From Iris pallida (taxonomy: Eukaryota; Streptophyta; Magnoliopsida; Asparagales; Iridaceae), in assembly GCA_029216955.1 (NCBI GenBank), contig JANAVB010023996.1:19610700-19674699 (forward strand): a stretch of DNA of 64,000 nucleotides, given 5' to 3'. Both the position numbers and the translations under genes were made by a program. This document shows, piece by piece, positions 15,461-23,047 of this stretch. Position 1 is the stretch's first letter. Each line of letters starts with the position of its first letter. The notes under the pieces are model-generated. The model worked only from the letters and a program-made list of their open reading frames with translations. It was not told where the DNA came from and ran no database searches.

Positions 15461-15754
15461 TGACGACTGGACACGTGTCCTAAAGTCAATCAAATCTTGG
15501 GCCAAATCCCAATAATCTGGGACACGTGGCAGAAGAATGAATTAAATTTATTCATTAAGATTCGCAGATGTCAGCAAATCATCATAACGAAGATTTATTG
15601 CAATCAGCATTAATTGTTGATGGGATTTGGCATAATCCATATTAACGGCCCATATCTTTCACGTTCAAGACTAATGGTCCAGATTGGTTAATCATCAGGC
15701 CGCCGCCACTTTGAAAATGGGTAATCATCCAAACCCTAATGATGCCCCCACTAT

Positions 15755-15762
15755 TATAAATA
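15755..15762 (+). promoter_or_regulatory. Second TATA box of LTR D
   Basis: TATAAATAGCAAGG lies about 420 bp before the LTR end, followed by a GAGAGA-rich leader. The position suits a U3 promoter. Confidence 0.6.
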
Positions 15763-16169
15763 GCAAGGTGCCATTCCCTTGTAAATAGAGATAATATAGA
15801 GAGATATACAAAAAGAAACCAGAGAAGAATACGTATACACAGAGAGACTTCTCCCATAGTCAGAGAGAGAATATACACAGAGAGAGAGAAGCTAGGAGAG
15901 CAATCAGAGAGAGAGCAAGAAGGCATTTCTTCGTCAACGACCAAGCAGATCTTTTCCGAGTCAAGGCTGCGTACCGATCGTCCAAGGAGTAAGGCAGAGC
16001 GGCCGTCGCTTTCCTGAGCCTCTATCGTCACCCCCCAGAATCTAAGATAAACAATCGTACTTAGACTGTTGTACCTAGGTTTTCGTTCCTAGGCTTTCTT
16101 TGTACGAGCGAGTTTGTATTGTGAGTCTAAGTTCAGTCCTCCGATAATTGTTCTGTACTTTTACAATCA

Positions 16170-17966
16170 ATGGCAAACACGATGGCGACTCTGCTGGGGA
16201 CTAACTTCTCCACGGCTGAGGAGTTGGTGACGCAATCGGACGCAGCCAAGCTTGGCTCTACACAACAGAAGATGGTCGTACGCTTCGACCAACAGGCGTT
16301 CGAAGAGATGCTCTCTGAAGGTAGCACTGGCCCGGTCCAGAAACGCACCCGCACCATAAAGGCTCGCAAAGAGTGGAGGCCAAAATCATTTGCTCCTCCG
16401 CAAGCCCTTGATGGGGTGCTCTCTATTGCTCAAGATGGCGAGAAAGACTCCCCTGCGGCCCCACTTCAGACCGTAGACAACTCTGCTGTCCCCAAGTCCG
16501 GCAGAAGAAAACACTATGATGCTGGACTTGCAGGGACAAAGAGGAACTCTACGCGATCCGAGCCGCAGAAGAGTATTAGCCGCAGGAAGAAAGCCCATGC
16601 GGCTACAACCGCCGACCGTATAAAGAAAACTCGTGCGGCCACATCTGTCAGCCGCATAACTTATGCGGCTACAGTTGCCAACCGCACTGATGAGACTCAT
16701 GCGGCTATTAAAGTCAATCGCTTGCAGAAAACCCATGCGGCCACAGATGCCAACCGCATGCGGTCAGCCTGCACGGTCGTGACTCCTAGCCGCATAAAGA
16801 CTCATCCTACAACAAAAGACAGCCGCATGCAGACAGCCTGCACGGTACCCAATGCTAGCCGCATAGCATCCGTCCCACGCTTCTCTCGATCAGTCTTCGA
16901 CCGGCTCTCATGCGGTCCTGACTCTGATCATTCTCTGGATGATAATCCAGACTCTGTGGTATTCGACTTAGACTCCTCCTATTACGCACGCACAGGTGCT
17001 AAAAGGAGGAAGTCTAGGGTAGCGCGGGCTCATCTAGTCCAGACGGCTGCCCCAACCTCTGTCTATCGGGGCGTCCCGCTGATTATCACGCGGGCCTCTG
17101 ATGGAAAGTTGTATAAAACTACTCAAGTCCAGCCCCCGGCGGCAAACAGACAAAGTGGTTCCTCTGACCTGCGCGAGGTTATCCTCCACAAATGCAAGGA
17201 AAAAGAAGGAGCTTCGGGGTATAAAGAGCCCTCACACGGACATCAATGCACCCAGATCATCTTCAACTGCTGTTGCAACAACGCGGCGGTGACGGAAGAC
17301 CAGCCATCCGTCTTCCAAAGACTACATCACCCGAGCTCAGAAGACGAGGCACCTCCTGTTGTCTCCTGCAAGTCCGCGCAGAAAGTTCTCGCCAAGGGAA
17401 GAGGGAAGAAAACGAGCATCTCCAGCCCAAAGGTGTCAACTACTGCAGCTAAGAAACCGTCGTCTAAAGGGTTATCCTCCACTGGAGTATTTCAACACAC
17501 CCGTTCGAAGACGAAAACTGCTGCAGTAGGAAGTTCGTCGTCTGGAACATTGGGGGTCGTCGTAACTGGGGGTAGCACTCCTCCAAACATCTACGACAAT
17601 CCGATATTCCAGGAATACGGACTGGAGGAAGCAAATCCTCCGACGGATACAACAGATACCGACGTCCCCAAGGACATCCTAGACGAAGCAAGCTCCGAAA
17701 CTGGGGGTAGCGTTCCTTCCGAGTCCGAACCTGAAGAGAACATCCCCACATATCCTAATGATTTCTCGATGCACGGGTACGACTCGGAGGGTACATCCTC
17801 CACCACTCCTTCCGTCACTCCTCATGTGAAGACGGTGTTCATGACAGACAGCAATCAAGGCGGTTCCGGTGATCGCCAGCACATCGACACTTTGGAGGCC
17901 ATATTGCACGCCTTGGTCAAGTCTGTAGACGAGATCAAAGCGGCGCTTCCTAATCTGAAGGGGTGA
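16170..17966 (+). CDS. ORF1 of element D: extra protein before gag, function unknown
   Basis: An open frame of 598 codons between the LTR and gag. Two in-frame ATGs are possible: 16170 lies in the last bases of the LTR and 16182 overlaps the primer site. No known domain is recognised. Residues of about 130-235 form degenerate repeats of 11-13 residues (HAAT..DRI, RAAT..SRI, ACTV..SRI) whose DNA contains AGCCGCA/TGCGGCT inverted repeats. Residues of about 265-335 are homologous to the LTR segment at 14320-14507. The centre is basic and serine-rich; the C-terminal 130 residues are acidic and end in a likely helix (HIDTLEAILHALVKSVDEIKAAL). Ogre elements also have an unrelated ORF before gag. 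It ends at TGA 17964-17966, where the gag frame starts one frame back. Confidence 0.7.
   Translation: MANTMATLLGTNFSTAEELVTQSDAAKLGSTQQKMVVRFDQQAFEEMLSEGSTGPVQKRTRTIKARKEWRPKSFAPPQALDGVLSIAQDGEKDSPAAPLQTVDNSAVPKSGRRKHYDAGLAGTKRNSTRSEPQKSISRRKKAHAATTADRIKKTRAATSVSRITYAATVANRTDETHAAIKVNRLQKTHAATDANRMRSACTVVTPSRIKTHPTTKDSRMQTACTVPNASRIASVPRFSRSVFDRLSCGPDSDHSLDDNPDSVVFDLDSSYYARTGAKRRKSRVARAHLVQTAAPTSVYRGVPLIITRASDGKLYKTTQVQPPAANRQSGSSDLREVILHKCKEKEGASGYKEPSHGHQCTQIIFNCCCNNAAVTEDQPSVFQRLHHPSSEDEAPPVVSCKSAQKVLAKGRGKKTSISSPKVSTTAAKKPSSKGLSSTGVFQHTRSKTKTAAVGSSSSGTLGVVVTGGSTPPNIYDNPIFQEYGLEEANPPTDTTDTDVPKDILDEASSETGGSVPSESEPEENIPTYPNDFSMHGYDSEGTSSTTPSVTPHVKTVFMTDSNQGGSGDRQHIDTLEAILHALVKSVDEIKAALPNLKG
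16183..16200 (+). other. Primer binding site of element D
   Basis: TGGCGACTCTGCTGGGGA starts three bases after the LTR end (16179). Its first bases, TGG, pair with the tRNA CCA end. The sequence resembles the tRNA-Arg site reported for Ogre elements; a tRNA search would settle the identity. It overlaps the second ATG of ORF1 (16182). Confidence 0.75.
16578..16764 (+). repeat. Inverted-repeat units inside ORF1 of D
   Basis: Successive units carry arms that pair: AGCCGCA (16578) with TGCGGCT (16598); AGCCGCATAA (16650-16659) with TTATGCGGCT (16661-16670), one base apart; CCGCA (16682) with TGCGG (16700); and the 12-bp palindrome ACCGCATGCGGT (16753-16764). The reading frame passes through all of them. 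Confidence 0.85.
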
Positions 17967-18559
17967 CACCTGGCCAGACAAGCACGGGTCCCGCAATCAA
18001 CGTAGATTCAAATTCAGCGGCACCGAACCCGGGCAACAATCCTCCCGAGATAACGGCCCCTACCGCGACAGATGAGGCCCGAGAAGTAAGAAGAGAGGTT
18101 CAGGAGCTCCGTGCCATGTTTCATGCCCGAGAAAACGCTCAAGATCTCAGAATGCGGCAACCATACCCTGCTGAGTGGAGAGATGTGCCATTCCCACCAA
18201 GATATAAGCCGTTCAACATCAACCCGTATGATGGCAAAACCTCAGCAAGTCGATACATCACTTACTTTGAGGTCACCACCGACCATCTGCCCCATGAAGA
18301 TGCAATCCTCACACGGTTATTCATTGGAGCATTGGAAGGAGTCGCCTTCGATTGGTACCGTAATCTACCGGACAACTGCATCTATTCTTTCGTCGGCTTC
18401 AAGCGCATGTTCTTGGAACGGTTCTATGAAGTAGGACAAGACGTCACTATGTCCACTCTCATGGACGTCGTCCAAGGGGAGAAGGAGTTAACGAGGAACT
18501 ACATTGAGCGGTTCCGCCAGACCGCCATAAAGCTGCCTTCCGGATTCTTCTTTGATTGA
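17963..18559 (+). CDS. gag of element D, N-terminal part
   Basis: This frame lies one base back from ORF1 and has no ATG at its start. Upstream it is closed by TAA at 17951, so translation would have to slip near GGGG (17960-17963) or start anew. Residues of about 55-190 match the capsid-like gag domain of gypsy elements: RDVPFPPRYKPFNINPYDG, LTRLFIGALEGVAFDWYRNLP, FKRMFLERFYE, and NYIERFRQTAIKLP. Gag forms the particle that packages element RNA. The frame stops at TGA 18557-18559, and the rest of gag continues one base further on. That is either an inactivating single-base insertion or a +1 shift. Confidence 0.8.
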   Translation: MTPGQTSTGPAINVDSNSAAPNPGNNPPEITAPTATDEAREVRREVQELRAMFHARENAQDLRMRQPYPAEWRDVPFPPRYKPFNINPYDGKTSASRYITYFEVTTDHLPHEDAILTRLFIGALEGVAFDWYRNLPDNCIYSFVGFKRMFLERFYEVGQDVTMSTLMDVVQGEKELTRNYIERFRQTAIKLPSGFFFD

Positions 18560-20819
18560 AATCTGCCAAAAGAGACTGCTTCCAACGATCAGTCTCTGGA
18601 TGGGCGAGAGTCAATTCAAAGATTGGAAGACATTCATCATCAGCGCCACAAGCGCTGAAGAACGACTGAAGAAGGCCCGCCAACTGGGGTTGCACATCTC
18701 AGAAGGGGAAAACAAGGGCAAGCGTCTCAACAACGATAATGGGGGTAACCCCTCCAACAGTCGGGACAGCAAGGAAAAACAGGCTATGGTGGCCGACATG
18801 GCCCAGAAGCCCGAGCCACAGCCAGCAGACAAGCAATGGCCTCAAATCACTTACTCTTTTGAAGATGGCCACGTCAAGCCTATCTTAGACATGCTCATAC
18901 AAGGAGGTAGAATTCAGCTTCCTCCACCAAGACGGGAGCCTCGGCCGGCTGATCTGGAGAACCCAAAGTTCTGCCATTACCACCGTTATGTACACCACGC
19001 TACACATGACTGCTACCAATTTAAACGGTACATCCAAAGCCTCATCGATTCGAACGCTCTGGCCATCGACTTCGAAGAGGTAATCGTAGCAGCTAATATG
19101 GTGTCCGTACAATTCGACAACTTCCATCCGACGGAGACTCAAGATGGGGTAATCCCCGTCCCTTTCGTGACAATGGAGATTACCAATCTTCCTCTGCCCC
19201 GAGAACAAGCTGCTGGTCTAGTACCCCTCACCACCTCGCGAGGAGAGGTCATGTGGGTCCATCCAGACTTGGTGTCAGAAATGACTCGGCCCACACCATC
19301 TTCCACCAACAAAAAGAGTGGAAAAATTAAGACCTGTCGCACAGTTTCAGCAGACAACGAGGAAGCTACAGCCGTCATCACGCGGTCCGGAGCGCAATCC
19401 CAACCTTTGGTTGATAGTCCTGCTGAAAATCATCCGCCCACTACCACGGATGCTCCGGGACCGGCTCAGCCTTCGACGACCGACAAGCCTAGGTCGAAGG
19501 AGACTCGCTTCGACAAATCCCTCCGAAAGGAAACATCTCAGGGGCTGGAGAGGCCCTACAACTTCGACATCTTGGCACAATTGGCCAATACACCAGCCAA
19601 ATTGTCCTTATATGAACTCCTGAGGCTCTCAAAGGATGTCCGCACAGCTTTGAGCGATGCACTTCAAAATGCCGACGCGTACCTGGCTCAGGTCAACCTC
19701 ACGGGAGAAAATCAGCCCGCAGACCTCCAAGATAGTGCCTGCACGGGAGCAATGCCCAACATCATCTTCACTCCGCAGGATATGCTCATCAAAACCAACC
19801 TACATGATCGCCCTCTGTACTACACGGGATACATCAGCAACGTGAAGGTGGATCGGATGCACATTAATCCTGGCTCTTCCATAAGCATCATCCCGAAAGG
19901 TCTGCTACATCATCTCCGCATCCCAATGCATCGCCTAACACCTACAAGCACCGCCATCAGCGGTTTCAATTCAGGCAGGAGCTACCCTATCGGAAAGATT
20001 CGTCTGAAGTGTCAGATTGGCGATCTCCAATCCGAGGTTACTTGCTACATCATAGATGCAGACACTTCTTACAACATCCTCTTGGGGCGCCCATGGATAC
20101 ACGATTATATGATCGTGCCTTCCACGCTACACCAGTGCTTTAAATATGTCGACAAACACGGCTTCGTGAAGACAGAGTTTGCTGACATCGATCCCTTCAA
20201 AGGGGTCGAATCTTACTACTCGGACTCCTGTTTATACGAAAAGTCGAAGAGGCACCTGGAGAAAGGAGACGCACAAGCTCATACTGAGACAGCCACGGGA
20301 TCAGAAGGACCCCTGACGATCCACCTCCAAGCTCGTAAATCGGGCAAGTCCGCACCCCTTACCGCTACTCTGCGGAAGGACGCGATCAGCCTCTCGGCGC
20401 AGGAGAAGCAGATGATAATCCGGCTGCCAAGGTCCGGCCAAGTGCCGAGACCTACAACGGGGCCATTGACAATCAGACTGCCAAGAGTCGGTCAACCCCA
20501 AACGGAGAAGCTCAATCCCTCCGATAGGCCACTGACGATACGCCTTCCCAAGAAGGGTCGTCACCCCGATACAAAGTCTGGGGCTTCTAGCGAGCCAACA
20601 ACTCCTCGCCCAGCACCGAGGACCAAACTGGGGGTGGCTAGTGCGCCAACAACCCCACGTTCTTCTCCACCCATGGGGCTCCTGATAATCAAGTTGCCCA
20701 AGTCATCCTCTCAGTCTGCTTTTACACAGGGGGTGGCCGAAGAAGAGTCGGAGCTGGCCAAGTATGTGGCTGCTCACACTGAGACTTGCTCATGTTGCCC
20801 ATCAACGGCAAGTTCCTGA
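18552..20819 (+). CDS. gag C-terminus and protease-like domain of element D
   Basis: The gag helix resumes with EICQKRLLPTISLW and continues to CHYHRYVHHATHDC (about 18970-19015). This takes the place of a zinc knuckle, as in other Tat-type gags (C-x2-H spacing). At about 19850-20110 lies a retropepsin-like fold: HINPGSSISIIPKGLL at the catalytic position, later YNILLGRPWIHDYM. The expected D-G/T-G is N-P-G here, so cleavage activity is doubtful. After it come proline- and basic-rich repeats, each containing LTIRLPK or IIRLPRSG (20280-20720), and the frame ends at 20817-20819. Nothing resembling RT or integrase follows. Start codon is not defined because the frame is joined to gag. Confidence 0.8.
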   Translation: MIEICQKRLLPTISLWMGESQFKDWKTFIISATSAEERLKKARQLGLHISEGENKGKRLNNDNGGNPSNSRDSKEKQAMVADMAQKPEPQPADKQWPQITYSFEDGHVKPILDMLIQGGRIQLPPPRREPRPADLENPKFCHYHRYVHHATHDCYQFKRYIQSLIDSNALAIDFEEVIVAANMVSVQFDNFHPTETQDGVIPVPFVTMEITNLPLPREQAAGLVPLTTSRGEVMWVHPDLVSEMTRPTPSSTNKKSGKIKTCRTVSADNEEATAVITRSGAQSQPLVDSPAENHPPTTTDAPGPAQPSTTDKPRSKETRFDKSLRKETSQGLERPYNFDILAQLANTPAKLSLYELLRLSKDVRTALSDALQNADAYLAQVNLTGENQPADLQDSACTGAMPNIIFTPQDMLIKTNLHDRPLYYTGYISNVKVDRMHINPGSSISIIPKGLLHHLRIPMHRLTPTSTAISGFNSGRSYPIGKIRLKCQIGDLQSEVTCYIIDADTSYNILLGRPWIHDYMIVPSTLHQCFKYVDKHGFVKTEFADIDPFKGVESYYSDSCLYEKSKRHLEKGDAQAHTETATGSEGPLTIHLQARKSGKSAPLTATLRKDAISLSAQEKQMIIRLPRSGQVPRPTTGPLTIRLPRVGQPQTEKLNPSDRPLTIRLPKKGRHPDTKSGASSEPTTPRPAPRTKLGVASAPTTPRSSPPMGLLIIKLPKSSSQSAFTQGVAEEESELAKYVAAHTETCSCCPSTASS

Positions 20820-20870
20820 AGAAGTATTACGTCCGAAACGACATCCTCAAAAAAAAAATTTCCTGATGAT

Positions 20871-21188
20871 TGAGTTATGTACCCCCCGGTACCGCTGAAC
20901 TCACATTCTGCCTCTAAATTTCCTTAGATTGGTGAGTTATGTACCCCCCGGTACCGCTGAACTCACATCCACTCCAGATTATCTAGTCATGTACCCACTG
21001 GTACCACTGAACTCATATCCATATTCTCTCCAGATCACCGAATCATGTACCTGCTGGTACCGCTGAACTCATATCCACAATATTCCAGATTTTCGAGTCA
21101 TGTACCCTCTCGTACCGCTGAACTCACCTCCTCCTTCCACAAAAATCCCAAACTACCAAGTCATGTACCCGCTGGTACCTCTGAACTT
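20871..21188 (+). repeat. Hairpin array I of D (six units)
   Basis: Six units at 20871, 20933, 20984, 21041, 21095 and 21158 share ATGTACC..GGTACCGCTGAACT. Each has an inner stem GTACC/GGTAC (unit 5 has CGTAC). The outer arms are TGAGTT/AACTCA in unit 1, GTGAGTT/AACTCAC in unit 2, GAGT/ACTC in unit 5, and AAGT/ACTT in unit 6. Units 3 and 4 have weak outer arms. Unit spacing is 51-63 bp. No ORF is present. Confidence 0.9.
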
Positions 21189-21826
21189 ACACTTTGATCA
21201 CAAAATTTATGGATTGTCGCCTGAACTTACATCCCGGTCACTCTTTTAGGGAGAACGTTATGTATAAACATACCTCTGAACTTTTTTCCTGGAAGGGATC
21301 CTCCCTCATGATCCACTACCCGCACTCACAGTGCACAAAAAGGGTAACAGATCCACAAATTTCCAAAACGGCCATGTCCTCATTACCTCTGAGTCGTTCT
21401 ATTTCCGCCAAAAACAAATCACCCCTTTACATAGAACTTCCATGTCCTCATTACCTCTGAGTCGTTCTATGTACCCCTCTTCATTGAGCCCACTCCTGCT
21501 ATGTCCTCATTACCTCTGAGTGGGAAGGCTCCATCGAAGAAAACTTTATACTTGCCATGTCCTCATTACCTCTGAGTAAGTATGTCGATTCCCTTTCAAC
21601 CTATTATTTGTACCTACAACCGGAGTACGCCAAAGATAATAGGTCCACAAATATCCTCCGTTGAGTTTTCTCCTGCCATGTCCTCATTACCTCTGAGTAG
21701 GAAGATTCTGCGGTGAAACAAAAACCCTCATGCTTGCCATGTCCTCATTACCTCTGAGTAAGTATGTTGGTTCCTTTTCATCCTATTATCCGTATCCTAA
21801 GCCAGGGTACGCCAAGGATAATAGGC

Positions 21827-21906
21827 CCACAAATGTCCTCTGTTGACCACAAATGTCCTCTGTTGACCACAAACATCCTCTGTTGACCACAAATGTCCGC
21901 TGTTGA
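21827..21906 (+). repeat. 20-bp tandem repeat, four copies
   Basis: Four head-to-tail copies of CCACAAATGTCCTCTGTTGA with few differences. Single copies of the same linker follow other family III hairpins (for example at 22574). Confidence 0.93.
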
Positions 21907-22095
21907 CCACGAATATCTTTCGTGAAGTCTCTCCTGCCATGTCCTCATTACCTCTGAGCAGGAAGATTCTACGGTAAAACCCTCATGCTTGCCATGTCCT
22001 CATAACCTCTGAGCAAATATATTGGTTTCCTTTCATCCTATTATCCGTATCCTGAACCAGGGTACACCAAGGATAATAGGTCCACAAATATCCCT

Positions 22096-22710
22096 TGCTA
22101 AGCTTCTTAGCATAAATCCACCATCTCACCATGCCCCGGGAGCCCAGCTGCTCTACGGCATTCTTTTTTCCAATACCGAGAGCACCCATGACCACTTTGC
22201 CATGGCTGTTCCAGATATCCTGACTAAACTTGTTATCCGTACCTAAAACCAAGGTACGCCCAGGGTAACAGATCCACAAATAATCCCCCAGTAGGTCCAA
22301 TTCCACAAACACCACAAGTACAAGAAAGAGAAGATGAGTTAAAACATGCTCATTTATTCAAAATTCAAAGTACTACATCATCTGGGATCACATCCCTTGA
22401 CAAAAAGAAAAGAAAAACAGTGAAAGAAAACAGAAAACTGTTCACTGCTCCATGGTATTCTTTTGCCCGATACCAAGAACCTCCATATCCACCTTACCGC
22501 GGAGTTGTCCTAGGTATCCCTATCAAACTTATTATCCGTACCTAAAACCAAGGTATGCCAAGGATAATAGGCCCACAAATGTCCTCTGCTGACCACAAAT
22601 GCCGTACTAGGTCCCTTAGTACATCCACATCTTTCCTCATCATCACATGCTTTCGGAGCCCAGCTGTTCCATAGCATTCTTTCACCCAATGCATAGAACT
22701 TCCATGTTGA
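22096..22710 (+). repeat. Second hairpin module type of D
   Basis: Paired copies of another module: TGCTAAG/CTTAGCA (22096/22106) corresponds to GTACTAGG/CTTAGTAC (22604/22615). ATGCC/GGCAT (22131/22157) corresponds to ATGCT/AGCAT (22647/22673) around the shared core GGAGCCCAGCTG. GGTAT/ATACC near 22455-22475 corresponds to GCATT/AATGC (22674-22693). The stretch 22280-22440 between them is plain non-coding sequence. Confidence 0.8.
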
Positions 22711-23036
22711 TAGCACCTCTGAGTTGTTCTATGTATCCTTATTCGAGTTCGCTCCTACCATGTCCATATCACCTCTGAGTAGGAAAGCTCTACCATCAAC
22801 CTTATATTTACCACGTCCATACCACCACTGAGTAAATATGATGGTTCCCCCTCTCAACTTATTATCCGTACCTAAAACTAAGGTACGCCAAGGATGATAA
22901 GTCCACATAAAATCCCCAGCGGAAGTACCCAAACCTATCACGTCCATGCTACCTCTGATTGGATTGCCACACCTAAACAAATCTACTTTCCATGCTTCTT
23001 ATTCAAAGTGTTCCAAATTTGTAATTTGGAAACTTT

Positions 23037-23044
23037 GAAGGGGG
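23037..23044 (+). other. Polypurine tract of element D
   Basis: GAAGGGGG, followed by TCC and then the 3' LTR at 23048. Confidence 0.75.
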
Positions 23045-23047
23045 TCC

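Larger units (their letters stand above)
14183..16179 (+). repeat. 5' LTR of element D (1997 bp)
   Basis: Starts TGTAGAAGCATGG and ends GGCAAACA; the 3' copy ends GGCAAATA. In order it holds an snRNA-type promoter motif (14211-14261), a segment homologous to ORF1 (about 14320-14507), a long run of CATGCGG-based repeats (14641-15460), and a second TATA box (15755-15762). A purine-rich GAGAGAGA leader follows. The second TATA is the likelier retrotransposon promoter because it leaves a normal R-U5 before the LTR end. Confidence 0.93.
21367..22839 (+). repeat. Hairpin family II of D: constant loop, variable arms
   Basis: Units share a loop close to CATGTCCTCATTACCTCTGAG, but the flanking arms differ and pair in each. 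Examples: TACATAGAAC/GTTCTATGTA (21428/21464), ATACTT/AAGTAT (21548/21578), TCCTGC/GTAGGA (21671/21697), CATGCTT/AAGTATG (21729/21760), TCCTGC/GCAGGA (21932/21958), CATAGAAC/GTTCTATG (22692/22736), TCCTAC/GTAGGA (22753/22779), and ATATTTAC/GTAAATAT (22804/22832). The unit at 21486-21541 pairs GAGCC and CACTC with a bulge. Units at 21367 and 21985 keep only four pairs. Confidence 0.9.
21600..22902 (+). repeat. Hairpin family III of D: CCTATTATCC arms with inner GTACC stem
   Basis: Six units: 21600-21643, 21782-21825, 22037-22080, 22231-22270, 22528-22571 and 22857-22902. Arms are CCTATTATCC/GGATAATAGG in the second and third, TGTTATCC/GGGTAACA in the fourth, and ACTTATTATCC/GGATGATAAGT in the sixth. 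Most also have an inner GTACC/GGTAC or GTATCC/GGGTAC stem around CTAAAACCAA. They usually follow two family II hairpins, giving a repeating three-hairpin module. Confidence 0.9.

Noticed and set aside
16183..16200. tRNA gene
   Set aside because: Only an 18-base primer binding site complementary to a tRNA end; no cloverleaf.
20871..22902. CRISPR-like spacing of constant and variable parts
   Set aside because: The variable parts are complementary arms of hairpins, the genome is a plant nuclear genome, and there are no cas genes.
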